From the NCBI GenBank assembly GCA_026399075.1, contig JAPLRR010000080.1, positions 1 to 63,144 of the forward strand: a stretch of 63,144 nucleotides of DNA, in the 5' to 3' direction. Numbering within the stretch: position 1 is the stretch's first letter; each line of letters begins with the position of its first letter. The DNA comes from Methylococcales bacterium (GTDB lineage Bacteria > Pseudomonadota > Gammaproteobacteria > Methylococcales > Methylomonadaceae). The notes below the pieces were generated by a model, which saw nothing but the letters and a program-made list of their open reading frames with translations, was not told the DNA's origin and did no database searches. Shown here one piece after another: positions 28,426 through 37,386 of this stretch. The position numbers were made by a program, and so were the translations under genes.

Positions 28426-29478
28426 TCATTTAACGGGGTGATAATTGATTTTGGCAAGCAGCTTGCGGACTAAGCGGATTAACGGAAGCTCCAGTAAACG
28501 GGAGGTAGCCACACCACCAACCACGGCAGCAACAAACAACAGTGCATACGTAACATCGAGGGGAATCCTGCTCAGTACGCCAAAGACATCCAAAATCTTA
28601 TAGGCAACACCAATAGACAGCAAATGGATGAGATAGACGGAGTAAGAAGCCTCCCCAATGATGACTAAAGGCCGCGGCGTTATGAAATGTTCCACACGCT
28701 CCCACTCAACCAAACCCATGAGCATAAGCATTGAGGAAAGGCCGTAAAACAACCGGGCTATCCCAGCGGTGCCATCTAAAAGATAGAGATTTTCCAGCAC
28801 ACCAAAAGCTAAAAAGGCAAGTAAGGAAATCCAAAACAAGGCTTTCGGACTACGCACCTTATTTTGCAATAAATAATAAGCAGCCAACATACCCAACATA
28901 AACTCAATGTTCCACGGGGAGAATACCATATTTACCCATTCAGGGCTTATCGGCGGCATGAAACCAAGCGCTTGTAAGGCTATCCCAAGCACCCAAAAGG
29001 CGAGCATTATTGCACCTATACTTCGGGACATTATGGCGATGGCAAACATTCCGTAAAAAAACAGTTCGAAACGCAAAGTCCAAGCGACACCCAAGGTGTT
29101 TAACTCAGCCATAGGTAGCAAAAAAGCATCCATCAGAAACGCCTTGGGCGATGGCGTCTTATGGGTCACTAAGCTTATCCCTAAAAGAATAAGAATGACT
29201 ATCCAATAGATCGGAAAAATACGCGTGAAACGCTTAACAAAGTAAGACCCGAGACGGGCCGGATTACCAATATCCTTAGAGTGGACAAAAAAGATAATGA
29301 AGCCACTTAACACAAAGAAAAAATCCACGCCGGCACGGCCAAAATGAAAAAAACCCCACAAAGGTAAATACCCAAAATCGGCCTTCAAGTGGTTAGCCGC
29401 GTGATGTAAGACCACTAACATCGCGGCAATACCCCGTCCAGCCTGCAAGCCATTAAGCTTGAATCTTTCAGCACCCAT
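28426..29478 (-). CDS. Acyltransferase 3 family membrane protein
   Basis: 350-residue multi-pass protein with about ten membrane segments and the family motif LNGLQAGRGIAAMLVVLHH (the histidine pair at the end of the first segment is the catalytic region) and DFFFVLSGFII. Members O-acetylate or O-succinylate polysaccharides at the membrane. The ATG at 29478 is chosen because GGAGAA precedes it by about 9 nt; an earlier in-frame TTG at 29508 lacks this. It lies 10 nt before a glycosyltransferase gene, consistent with decorating the same polymer. Confidence 0.88.
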   Translation of the reverse strand: MGAERFKLNGLQAGRGIAAMLVVLHHAANHLKADFGYLPLWGFFHFGRAGVDFFFVLSGFIIFFVHSKDIGNPARLGSYFVKRFTRIFPIYWIVILILLGISLVTHKTPSPKAFLMDAFLLPMAELNTLGVAWTLRFELFFYGMFAIAIMSRSIGAIMLAFWVLGIALQALGFMPPISPEWVNMVFSPWNIEFMLGMLAAYYLLQNKVRSPKALFWISLLAFLAFGVLENLYLLDGTAGIARLFYGLSSMLMLMGLVEWERVEHFITPRPLVIIGEASYSVYLIHLLSIGVAYKILDVFGVLSRIPLDVTYALLFVAAVVGGVATSRLLELPLIRLVRKLLAKINYHPVK

Positions 29479-29574
29479 CGGCAGCTTCTCCAGATTTTTT
29501 GTGGCCAACCTGTTGTCTGCGGAGCAACTGATCTTGCCTAATACGTATTTAATAATTCTATGGGTCAGCTAAAG

Positions 29575-30897
29575 TTAGCTTCTCCCGATCCCATAATAAA
29601 CAATGCCTTGCTTCCTAAGTGATTCAGGCTGGTATAAATTTCTGCCATCAAAAATCACCGCATCTTTCAAGGTGTTTTTTATCAAATCAAAATCAGGGCT
29701 CCAAAAGTTTTTCCACTCAGTCACCACGATCAGGGCATTTGCCCCCTGCAAAGCATCTTCAGCAGTTTCAACCAACGTTAAGCCGGATTTATCGCCATAA
29801 ATTCTTTTTGCTTCAGCCATGGCTTCTGGATCAAATGCCCTAACCGTTGCACCCGCATTAATTAGTGCCTCAAGTATGACGCGGCTAGGTGCTTCCCGCA
29901 TATCATCCGTTTTTGGCTTAAACGCCAAGCCCCAAAGCGCAAAAACTTTACCGTGCAAATCGCCATCATAATGCCGGATGACTTTATTAAATAAAACCTG
30001 CTTTTGGCGATCGTTGACATTTTCGACGGCATTAAGCAATTCGGCCTTGTAACCCATTTGTTGTGCAGTACGTTCCAAAGCTTTAACATCTTTAGGAAAG
30101 CAAGAACCACCATAACCACAGCCCGGATAGATAAACGAATAGCCTATGCGTGAATCAGAGCCAATTCCGTTCCTGACTTGTTCAATATCCGCCCCTAACA
30201 ATTCAGCCAAATTGGCCAATTCATTCATAAAGCTAATTTTTGTCGCCAACATGGCATTTGCGGCGTATTTTGTCAGCTCGGCTGAACGCACGTCCATAGT
30301 AATAATACGTTCATGACTACGGTTAAACGGCGCATACAATGCTTTCAACAATTCGGCAGTCCGTGGGTTGTCGGTACCGACAACAATCCGGTCTGGCTTC
30401 ATAAAATCGTCTATGGCCGCACCTTCTTTTAGGAATTCAGGATTGGACACCACATCAAAATCTATCGCAACACCACGCTCGGCCTGTACTTTCAAAATCG
30501 CTGCCTTAACTTTATCGGCTGTACCCACAGGCACCGTTGATTTATCAATGATAATGCGGTAATCAGCCATATTTTCCGCGATGGATCTGGCGACTGCCAA
30601 CACATATTGCAAGTCCGCAGCCCCGTCCTCATCAGGCGGCGTGCCTACAGCAATGAACTGGAAGACGCCATGGCTGACAGCTTCTTGTATATCCGTGGTA
30701 AATTTGATGCGCCCCGCTTTTTGGTTGTCTTTAACCAACTCATCCAAACCAGGCTCATAAATGGGGATAATACCATTTTTTAAATTATCAATTTTTTGTT
30801 GGTCAACATCAATGCAAACAACATCATTACCCACCTCAGCCAAACAAACGCCTGTCACCAAACCGACATAACCGGAACCAAATACTGTCACTTTCAT
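29575..30897 (-). CDS. ugd: UDP-glucose 6-dehydrogenase
   Basis: 440-residue NAD-dependent enzyme producing UDP-glucuronate for polysaccharide synthesis. The Rossmann motif [10 protein letters not shown] is at 7-16; catalytic C266 is in [12 protein letters not shown], with K210 and K220 in [12 protein letters not shown]. The C-terminal domain has [16 protein letters not shown]. It starts 9 nt after the stop of the upstream glycosyltransferase gene and is clearly in the same operon. Confidence 0.96.
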   Translation of the reverse strand: MKVTVFGSGYVGLVTGVCLAEVGNDVVCIDVDQQKIDNLKNGIIPIYEPGLDELVKDNQKAGRIKFTTDIQEAVSHGVFQFIAVGTPPDEDGAADLQYVLAVARSIAENMADYRIIIDKSTVPVGTADKVKAAILKVQAERGVAIDFDVVSNPEFLKEGAAIDDFMKPDRIVVGTDNPRTAELLKALYAPFNRSHERIITMDVRSAELTKYAANAMLATKISFMNELANLAELLGADIEQVRNGIGSDSRIGYSFIYPGCGYGGSCFPKDVKALERTAQQMGYKAELLNAVENVNDRQKQVLFNKVIRHYDGDLHGKVFALWGLAFKPKTDDMREAPSRVILEALINAGATVRAFDPEAMAEAKRIYGDKSGLTLVETAEDALQGANALIVVTEWKNFWSPDFDLIKNTLKDAVIFDGRNLYQPESLRKQGIVYYGIGRS

Positions 30898-30906
30898 TTT
30901 TATTTC

Positions 30907-32115
30907 CTAAGAACGTGCCATCAATCGGGCATAAATATTTTTATAACAACTGACACTATTAGGCCAATTTCTTGTCTGTTCCACATACGCGCGGCCTGCC
31001 AAACGTAACGGCTCCCATAGCTGTGGCTGGTTTAATAGATCAAGGACTGTAGCCGCCAAATCATCAGCATCATTGGCTTTAAACAAATAGCCATTGTGCT
31101 GATCAATGACCATCTCCTTATGCCCACCAACATCGGAAGCCACCACCAACCTACCTTGGGCCATCGCTTCCAAAGGCTTAAGGGGGGTCACTAAATCCGT
31201 CAACCGCATAGACAAGCGCGGATAGACAAAAATATCAACCTGGTTATAGTAATCCTGCACCTGCCCGTGGGGTACGCGGCCTGTAAAAATAACGGCGGAT
31301 TCTAAGCCCAACTCTTTAGTCATTTGTTTAATCAGCGCCTCTTGGGGGCCACCGCCGACCAGCAACAACCGGGTTTCAGGATGGTTTTGCAGTATCTTTG
31401 GCAAAGCTTCCAACAACAGCGGCAAGCCTTCGTAAGCATAAAAGGAACCAATAAAACCTAAAACAATTTTATCTTGCAAACCCAATTGCTCCCTTAAGGT
31501 TTGATCCGGGCCTTGTCCATAAGTGAATAGCTCTACATTGACGGCATTGGGTATTACTGTGATTTTTTCGGGACTAATGCCCCGTGAGGCAATATCTGAC
31601 CGCAATCCTTCGCAGATAGTCGTTATCGCATCAGCCTTTTTAAAAACATAGGTTTCTAGCCATTTGGTCAGCTTATACCGCAAGCCGCCTTCAGTAGCTG
31701 TGCCATGATCAACAGCCGCGTCTTCCCAAAAAGCCCTGCATTCATAGACTAAGGGGATATTGTATTTCTTGGCGGCCCTAAGTGCTGCCAAACCGTTAAG
31801 TGCAGGGGAATGTGCGTGCAGTATATCCGGTTTTATGTCAGGGATAATTTCATCCAGCCGATCAGCCAAAGATTGCACAACAGCCCACTGGTTTAAAACA
31901 GGCAACTTTGCAAGAAAGCCTTGGGGCTGACCTGAACGATAAAAAGTAAACCCGTCCACCGTTTCGCTAGTCGCGGTGGCGATATTGTGCTTGGGCGAGG
32001 TTACCTGGAAAGTTTCCCATCCCAGTTTTTGCTGTTGCTCCAAGATGGCTTTGCTGCGAAAGGTATAGCCACTGTGCAATGGGATCGAATGGTCAAAGAT
32101 ATGAAGTATTTTCAT
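30907..32115 (-). CDS. Exosortase A-type GT4 glycosyltransferase
   Basis: 402-residue GT4 enzyme. The opening MKILHIFDHSIPLHSGYTFR and following EQQQKLGWETFQVTSP are characteristic of the glycosyltransferase subfamily linked to PEP-CTERM/exosortase A loci. The C-terminal donor domain shows GFIGSFYAYEGL, GGGPQEALI and LKPLEAMAQGRLVVASDVGG. It lies between ugd and the nucleotidyltransferase/kinase cassette, in one minus-strand run. PEP-CTERM proteins occur elsewhere in this window; no exosortase gene does. Confidence 0.87.
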   Translation of the reverse strand: MKILHIFDHSIPLHSGYTFRSKAILEQQQKLGWETFQVTSPKHNIATATSETVDGFTFYRSGQPQGFLAKLPVLNQWAVVQSLADRLDEIIPDIKPDILHAHSPALNGLAALRAAKKYNIPLVYECRAFWEDAAVDHGTATEGGLRYKLTKWLETYVFKKADAITTICEGLRSDIASRGISPEKITVIPNAVNVELFTYGQGPDQTLREQLGLQDKIVLGFIGSFYAYEGLPLLLEALPKILQNHPETRLLLVGGGPQEALIKQMTKELGLESAVIFTGRVPHGQVQDYYNQVDIFVYPRLSMRLTDLVTPLKPLEAMAQGRLVVASDVGGHKEMVIDQHNGYLFKANDADDLAATVLDLLNQPQLWEPLRLAGRAYVEQTRNWPNSVSCYKNIYARLMARS

Positions 32116-32162
32116 ACGGTATGTGAAAGTGGATGGTGTGGTGATTATAACTTGCTTAACAT

Positions 32163-33239
32163 TTAATGCGGCTCTTTTCCAAGCACCCGCCGCAATGATT
32201 TACGTAACAAATGGGAAACCATCAAGTGGACTGGCATTCGTAGCCAATGTGACCTGACATACAATAACCAGCGAGCCAAGCCCGTCCAACGGTCATTACA
32301 GCTGGCATGGTCAGGCATAAGCGCCCTTAAAAAAAGGGCATCCATCAATGGCGTGTTGATCTTTTTACCCGCTTGCCGCCCAGCAGCATCAAGAATTCTT
32401 TCCGGCACAGGGGTTTGCAAAATTTTCCGGGTATAGCGTAGGGCATAAAACAAAGGGACTTGTTGTTTGAGTGCTTCCGCCCTTTGCAACAATTTCTCCC
32501 AAAAATCCCCCTCCCCTGAAAACTCCCTAAGCAATAAGTCCAAATCAGACAAATCCCGGAAGCCTTGGCCAAACTCACCTTCATGAAACAGATGCGTGGC
32601 ACTGTGTAGCACCCTATCTTCAGTCGCCAGAACCCAGCTGTCTTGCCCATCAATTTTGACACAATTAGCCAACAATAGGGCGGCATCTGGACAAAATTCA
32701 GTCGTTTTTGGCAGAATATTATGATGCACATCAATGGATGTTTGTCGATCCAAATGCCTTAATGGCGGGATTTCGTGCATCCATTGCCGATAATATTTTT
32801 GGTCGTAAGGATCCAAAGTACTGGTTATCCAACCGGCGTTAATTAAGGCCCACTCCACTTCAAGTAATTTATCCTCAGGCACCAAAATATCAACATCCGA
32901 AAAAGTCCGTCCTTTAGCAGCCGCATTAACCGCCATGATATAGGCCGACCCTTTGAGCAATACTAGCGGTACATTAGCAACACTTAGCGCATCATGGACA
33001 TAGCCGATTTCCCGCTGTAGCGAACTATAAAACCGCCCAAAATACACAAGTGCGGATTCAAGATGTAGTAAGGGTTTTACTGGAATCTTCCCCCACAGAC
33101 CGGCATCTTGTAATAAAAACCCCAACCTTGCCAAAACATTGGCAGCCCTTGCTTGCCGGATCAGCATATCCCATTGTTGCAAATTTAAATCCAAGGCGGC
33201 ATTGGGATTTATAAAAACCGTACATAAAAGCGGCTTCAT
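32163..33239 (-). CDS. Nucleotidyltransferase family protein (NTP_transf_5-like) of the HPr-rel-A cassette
   Basis: 358-residue protein. The nucleotidyltransferase core is seen in VPLVLLKGSAYIMAV, then GRTFSDVDILVPEDKL (the G-S/D-X-D-hDhh metal motif, here FSDVDILV) and the later SIDVHHNI, as in NTP_transf_5 proteins. The C-terminal third contains LATEDRVLHSATHLFHEGEF and DLDLLLREF. Such enzymes accompany HprK-like kinases and PqqD-like proteins in some lasso peptide and HPr-rel-A loci. The 4 nt overlap with the kinase gene shows tight coupling. The nucleotidyl acceptor is unknown. Confidence 0.8.
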   Translation of the reverse strand: MKPLLCTVFINPNAALDLNLQQWDMLIRQARAANVLARLGFLLQDAGLWGKIPVKPLLHLESALVYFGRFYSSLQREIGYVHDALSVANVPLVLLKGSAYIMAVNAAAKGRTFSDVDILVPEDKLLEVEWALINAGWITSTLDPYDQKYYRQWMHEIPPLRHLDRQTSIDVHHNILPKTTEFCPDAALLLANCVKIDGQDSWVLATEDRVLHSATHLFHEGEFGQGFRDLSDLDLLLREFSGEGDFWEKLLQRAEALKQQVPLFYALRYTRKILQTPVPERILDAAGRQAGKKINTPLMDALFLRALMPDHASCNDRWTGLARWLLYVRSHWLRMPVHLMVSHLLRKSLRRVLGKEPH

Positions 33240-34141
33240 TGCGCCATTCCCGTAAACAAGGCGATTGCTTCATCAAGATTACTGTACTTGAACTCATAAC
33301 AATCACAGCAATCAACTAAATCAGCTAGGCTGTTAAATCCGTGTAGCCCCAAGACATTATAGTTAAAACTATTCTCGGCCAGTTTTAACAAGGCCCGGCC
33401 CTTAGTTAATTGGGTAAGGCTGGTTTCAGATCCTTGTTCGTATTTAGGGAAAATCAGTTTGGCAGGCTGGGCAGGGTCAGAGCCGAACCCGACACTCTTG
33501 TCAGGCGGACGCAAATGACCTACTGTCCCTTTTGAGGTGTCATTAACAACCTTCCCAAAAACTGCTTCGGGGTAAAAGTTACGGATCACATCAATTGAAC
33601 GGTTTTTTAAGCTGATCGGCCTAGGCACGGGGTAAACCAACCCGTCGGCTAAGGACAACAAGGTCATCTCATCGGAAAGCAAGCGCCAGCTACTACACAC
33701 TAACGCTGCACACAAGGTGCTTTTACCACTGCCCGGAACCCCAGGAAAAATAAATGCCTGTCCATTTAACTCGACGACAGCGGCATGAGCAATCAGATAT
33801 TGATGGGATTGGCTGGCTATGCACCAATTTAAGCCCCATTCAAACATCGCAGAAGCCTGGTCATAAGGCAAAGGTTTAAACGGAAAATAACCGTCGAATG
33901 AGAAGGTAACTTGGGGACGAAAATAACGACGAAGTAGGCTTGGGGATTCTAATGACGTATAAAAGTCAATAAAATCGGCCTCATCAACAAGCTCAAAAGC
34001 ACCATAAAGACTTGCCAAATGAGCTGCAACATCAGGAATAGAAGAGCTTAAGCAAACAGTAAAACCGCCTATTTTTAATCTAAGGCCTTGGCTTTTAAGT
34101 GTCTGTACAACCGTCTCTTTTGAAAGAGTTTCAAGCTTCAC
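33236..34141 (-). CDS. HprK-related kinase A
   Basis: 301-residue protein whose C-terminal half carries the HPr kinase P-loop GVPGSGKST (134-142) followed by SDEMTLLS, the conserved acidic motif of HprK-like kinases. The N-terminal 110 residues lack the HPr kinase sensor domain. No HPr or PTS gene is nearby, so the substrate is unlikely to be HPr. It overlaps the PqqD-like gene and the nucleotidyltransferase gene by 4 nt at each end. In paeninodin-type lasso peptide clusters a related kinase phosphorylates the peptide C-terminus, which suggests a protein or peptide substrate here. Confidence 0.82.
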   Translation of the reverse strand: MKLETLSKETVVQTLKSQGLRLKIGGFTVCLSSSIPDVAAHLASLYGAFELVDEADFIDFYTSLESPSLLRRYFRPQVTFSFDGYFPFKPLPYDQASAMFEWGLNWCIASQSHQYLIAHAAVVELNGQAFIFPGVPGSGKSTLCAALVCSSWRLLSDEMTLLSLADGLVYPVPRPISLKNRSIDVIRNFYPEAVFGKVVNDTSKGTVGHLRPPDKSVGFGSDPAQPAKLIFPKYEQGSETSLTQLTKGRALLKLAENSFNYNVLGLHGFNSLADLVDCCDCYEFKYSNLDEAIALFTGMAQ

Positions 34142-34458
34142 GCAGAATCATTGTCCGTAACGGCCAATAGGCCTAATTTTTGGTATTCCAAAATTAAGTT
34201 ATCCAAAATTAGGCCCATATCAGCATTATTTTCCAGCTCAAAATTGCTTTGTAAATTTGCCAGCAGATCATCGTAGGTAATCGCTGCCTCTGAAACCAGC
34301 TTAAATACTTGTGCACCAATACCTTCGATTAAATGGGTTTGTCCAAATAATTCCTGATAAACAACGCAATCATTTTCCCAAAAGCGACAACTAACTATAC
34401 CACCTTTAGGAAAAGCAATTAAGTCAGCACTTAGCACAGAAAAAGATAACTTTAACAA
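34138..34458 (-). CDS. PqqD-like peptide-binding protein (HPr-rel-A system)
   Basis: 106-residue protein of the PqqD/RRE type: FPKGGIVSCRFWENDCVVYQ looks like the beta strands that pair with a leader peptide, followed by a helical part (GAQVFKLVSEAAITYDDLLANL, shortened here as a description of residues about 48-68) and a C-terminal helix. RRE domains recruit precursor leaders to modifying enzymes. It is the first gene of the overlapping set with the HprK-related kinase and nucleotidyltransferase. A transposase remnant separates it from the Tat-exported protein gene. Confidence 0.72.
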   Translation of the reverse strand: MLKLSFSVLSADLIAFPKGGIVSCRFWENDCVVYQELFGQTHLIEGIGAQVFKLVSEAAITYDDLLANLQSNFELENNADMGLILDNLILEYQKLGLLAVTDNDSA

Positions 34459-34476
34459 TTAAAAACTACCTAACAC

Positions 34477-34830
34477 TTACGCATAGACGGAAATCTGACT
34501 CGGCACTTTGCCGCGCACTTGAAGTTTTCCGATAACGAGGCTCAATCCTTTAACGGCACGGTAATGCTTGCCAAACCAGAAATACCCAACCAATTCTATT
34601 GGTTGGTTACAGGGCTTATCCAAGATGCCGTCACCCATATACAATGCGCCAACCAAGTTCAACAGGAAACAATCCATGTTGCCGCAGGGGATACCCATGG
34701 CTTTGAAAAGGCGAATGCATGTGCTTAATCTCGGTTCGCTCATCAGAAATCCCATATAAATTGCTAAGGTGCAACCCATTGTGGGCGGGCAGGAAGTTTT
34801 ATTATCATCCGTGAACATTCCTAAGGCCAA
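34477..34830 (-). pseudogene. Decayed IS transposase fragment (DDE type)
   Basis: An open frame of 117 codons on the minus strand whose product resembles the N-terminal third of DDE transposases: FLMSEPRLSTCIRLFKAMGI corresponds to the start with its small helix-turn-helix, GDGILDKP to the first-aspartate motif usually read as VDDTVxDKP, and YFWFGKHYRAVKGLSL to the usual YFWSGKHHxAVKGINL. The first catalytic DD is degraded to GD, an internal stretch between residues 60 and 65 seems deleted and the rest of the enzyme is missing. It begins directly after the stop of the Tat protein gene. Confidence 0.6.
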
Positions 34831-35403
34831 CTACCATGTTGTTTGAAAAAAAGCTACTTTGCCCGCATTAGTATTTGGAAATGGGGACGGCGGAGCAAGG
34901 GAGCCGTTTCGTAAGGCGAGAACTTCTGATTTAGTCAAAATATAGTTAGGAACAGCCACCGAATTTAACAAAGCCGCAGTAAAACAAGCATTGGTGTTTG
35001 TTATTGATCCACATAAAATTTCGCGCATTATAGTCGATATTGAATCCCCAATAAATCCAACAGAAGAATCATTAAACCTTGTTCCCCCGCTATAGGTTGG
35101 AGTACTACACACTGAAGTGCTTGTACCTGTACCATAACTAAATCCAGACGGCCAAGCGCCCTTATTAAGCGGGCTTTTCCAATAAGCAGGGTTTTTTCCT
35201 TTAACACAGCCTCCCACAGGCGTACCAGACAAATTCCCTGACAGTTGTTGCGATAAACACAACAATCCGCCCAATACAGACGGGCTTGCCAAAGTCAACA
35301 CGACTGGCGTAGCGGCGGTTGCACCTTTAATAAACCGACGCCTATTTTGCACATTGGCTTCCTCTGTGATCTTACTTTGATTTTGTGGTTCTTGATTGTT
35401 CAT
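34831..35403 (-). CDS. Tat-exported protein, candidate substrate of the adjacent modification cassette
   Basis: 190 residues. A twin-arginine signal is clear: NRRRFIKG at 21-28, then a hydrophobic stretch ending near 48. The mature part has five cysteines and a GGCVKGKNPAYWKSPLNKG segment recalling the aromatic YWK motif of some cell-surface proteins of unknown role, followed by a Gly/Ser/Thr-rich part and a C-terminus AFFQTTW. No known enzyme domain is seen. Its place just upstream of the PqqD/HprK/nucleotidyltransferase set makes it a candidate for modification before folded export; this is inference. Confidence 0.65.
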   Translation of the reverse strand: MNNQEPQNQSKITEEANVQNRRRFIKGATAATPVVLTLASPSVLGGLLCLSQQLSGNLSGTPVGGCVKGKNPAYWKSPLNKGAWPSGFSYGTGTSTSVCSTPTYSGGTRFNDSSVGFIGDSISTIMREILCGSITNTNACFTAALLNSVAVPNYILTKSEVLALRNGSLAPPSPFPNTNAGKVAFFQTTW

Positions 35404-36133
35404 AATCGTTCACCTGGAAATGGAAAGTTTTGAAAAATGCTTCAGCATAAGCCCTTAAAATTAAGCGCAATGGTCGGAGTCACTAGAAATGTTTAACAAA
35501 CAAAGCCGACGACAAAATGGGCACACCCTAACAAACAAATTTATTTATGGCATTATACTTTACAACCAACATTCGCCAAAATATATTAACGAAAATAAAC
35601 CTTAAGAAGTGACTCGGTATCCAGGCATAGAAATCTGCCCTAAAATGACAGAAAACCACAATTTGCGCCCATTACATTCAATTCGTCCAGCAAAATCATG
35701 CTTCCTAAATCCCATAACCCCCTAAATAACTCTTATAAGTGCTTAGCAACAAGTCGTCATGTATACCATCCTATTCAATGGCGTAACTGCTACACTTTGT
35801 TGTGGAAAATACATGCTAACTTTTTGCAATTCGCTTATCGAATCAATACCTAGCTTTCAATTAAGGCCAAGGTATGGGTAAAATGTTAATTCGATACGGT
35901 TGCGGGCACTTACCCATAAAGGCCAGCCAACCCGAACCCTAAATAAGCAATAGTGCTGGCTTATAAGTTTATTGGCATTCAATGTTTATGGGCGTGAAGG
36001 GAAGTGCGGACAACGGCTGGATAAATCAACACAGGCAAAAACTGCAAAAACAAGCCAGTATGCCTATTTGGCAAATTATTATAAACTATCAGACAACTCA
36101 ACCATCCGCCAACCATCCGCCAACCATCTATCC
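35404..36133. other. Long AT-rich intergenic region between divergent Tat-protein and aguB genes
   Basis: 730 nt without a gene I can support. It must hold the promoter for the minus-strand Tat-protein gene and its downstream run, and that of the aguB gene. An in-frame TTG at 35972 would extend AguB by 54 residues, but this extension has no family similarity. Three tandem 11 bp units lie just before the aguB ATG. Confidence 0.4.
36099..36131 (+). repeat. Three tandem copies of an 11 bp unit ahead of aguB
   Basis: Two exact copies of CAACCATCCGC followed by a third with changed last bases occupy the sequence ending 2 nt before the ATG, where a Shine-Dalgarno would be expected; none is visible. 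Copy number could change leader length. Confidence 0.7.
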
Positions 36134-37018
36134 ATGAAACCCACATTAACCGTTAGCGCCGTCCAACAGCCCTGCAATGAAGACAGGCAGACAAACTTGA
36201 ATTTTTCAATTGCAAAAATTGAGGAAGCCGCCTCAGCAAATGCGGATTTGGTGGTGCTCCCCGAACTGCATCTGGGGCCGTATTTTTGCCAAAATGAAGA
36301 TTATAATAATTTTGCCTTGGCCCAGCCCATTCCGGGCCCTGCGACTGAAATTTTGGCGACCGTGGCAAAAAGGCTCAAAATTGTCATTGTCTCAACCATT
36401 TTCGAAAAAAGGGCAGCGGGACTCTACCATAATACTGCCGTGATTTTTGACAAAGATGGCAGCATTGCCGGTAAATACCGAAAAATGCACATACCCGATG
36501 ATCCAGGATTTTATGAAAAATATTATTTTACACCTGGCGACCTTGGATTTAAGCCAATAGATACTTCCATCGGTAAATTAGGCATTCTGGTCTGTTGGGA
36601 CCAGTGGTTTCCAGAAGCCGCAAGATTAATGGCCTTAGCAGGGGCTGAGTTGTTAATTTACCCCACCGCCATCGGCTGGGATCCACAAGACACACCAGAG
36701 GAACACCAACGCCAATTGGACGCATGGATCACTATCCAACGCTCACACGCAGTTGCCAACGGCATCCCTGTTATTTCCTGCAACCGAATCGGCTTTGAAC
36801 AAGCCCCCAACTCAGATGCTGGCATTAATTTTTGGGGCAACAGCTTTATTGCTGGCCCTCAAGGGGAAATTTTAACCAACGCCAACGCAACAGAAGTAAA
36901 ACTATTGACCGCCACACTCGTCAGCACGCGTATAGAAAAAGTAAGGCAGATATGGCCTTATTTTCGGGACCGCCGAATTGATGCCTATCAAGACCTGACT
37001 AGGCGATTTATTGACTAA
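36134..37018 (+). CDS. aguB: N-carbamoylputrescine amidase
   Basis: 294-residue nitrilase-superfamily amidase that hydrolyses N-carbamoylputrescine to putrescine, ammonia and CO2 in the arginine decarboxylase route. The Glu-Lys-Cys triad is E44 (LPELHL), K117 (KYRKMHIPDDPGF) and C154 (LVCWDQWFPEAAR). The DDPGFYEKYYFTPGD segment is typical of the AguB group. The ATG at 36134 gives the family length. The usual partner agmatine deiminase is not adjacent. Confidence 0.92.
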   Translation: MKPTLTVSAVQQPCNEDRQTNLNFSIAKIEEAASANADLVVLPELHLGPYFCQNEDYNNFALAQPIPGPATEILATVAKRLKIVIVSTIFEKRAAGLYHNTAVIFDKDGSIAGKYRKMHIPDDPGFYEKYYFTPGDLGFKPIDTSIGKLGILVCWDQWFPEAARLMALAGAELLIYPTAIGWDPQDTPEEHQRQLDAWITIQRSHAVANGIPVISCNRIGFEQAPNSDAGINFWGNSFIAGPQGEILTNANATEVKLLTATLVSTRIEKVRQIWPYFRDRRIDAYQDLTRRFID

Positions 37019-37034
37019 GCCTAAAAAACGGCAT

Positions 37035-37056
37035 GCGAAGCCTTAAAAGGCTTCGC
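37035..37056. terminator. Convergent terminator between aguB and hns-like gene
   Basis: GCGAAGCCTT and AAGGCTTCGC form a 10 bp perfect stem with a two-base spacer. On the minus strand it is followed after six bases by a TTTTTT run, so it fits best as terminator of the H-NS-like gene. Confidence 0.65.
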
Positions 37057-37065
37057 TCAACACAA

Positions 37066-37386
37066 CTACACCTCAAATTCTGAGAGATCACGGCCCGAGT
37101 TTTTCAGCGCTTGCAACCAAACCGGCATAACTCCCCTGCCCGTCCACGTTTTTTCTGGATGCTCAGGATGCCGATATTTAACCGGCACTTTGATACCTTT
37201 ACGCACAGAAGCCTTATCCACCTCATGTATGTCCACCTGCACATCAATAGAAGCGGCCAATGCTTTAATCTGTGCAATCACTTGTTTACGCTTTGCCGCC
37301 TGAATATCCTTTAAGGCCTTTTCAGCGCTTTCAATAACAGTCTGTAATTCATTTTCAGAGAGCTTATTATAATCAGTCATCGTCAT
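37066..37386 (-). CDS. H-NS-family nucleoid protein
   Basis: 106-residue H-NS paralogue. The N-terminal coiled coil (ENELQTVIESAEKAL onward, about 10-50) mediates oligomerisation and the C-terminal DNA-binding domain has the motif KYRHPEHPEKTWTGRGVMPV, where TWTGRG is the AT-hook-like loop that reads the minor groove of AT-rich DNA. Such proteins silence transferred DNA. Its start overlaps the stop of a 34-codon membrane peptide gene by 4 nt. Confidence 0.92.
   Translation of the reverse strand: MTMTDYNKLSENELQTVIESAEKALKDIQAAKRKQVIAQIKALAASIDVQVDIHEVDKASVRKGIKVPVKYRHPEHPEKTWTGRGVMPVWLQALKNSGRDLSEFEV

Noticed and set aside
34519..34728. Plus-strand frame in the Tat/PqqD gap
   Set aside because: The minus-strand reading gives recognisable transposase segments, whereas this one gives none.
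35972..36133. N-terminal extension of AguB by 54 codons
   Set aside because: Starts with TTG, has no family similarity, and contains the 11 bp tandem repeat. The ATG at 36134 gives the usual N-terminus.
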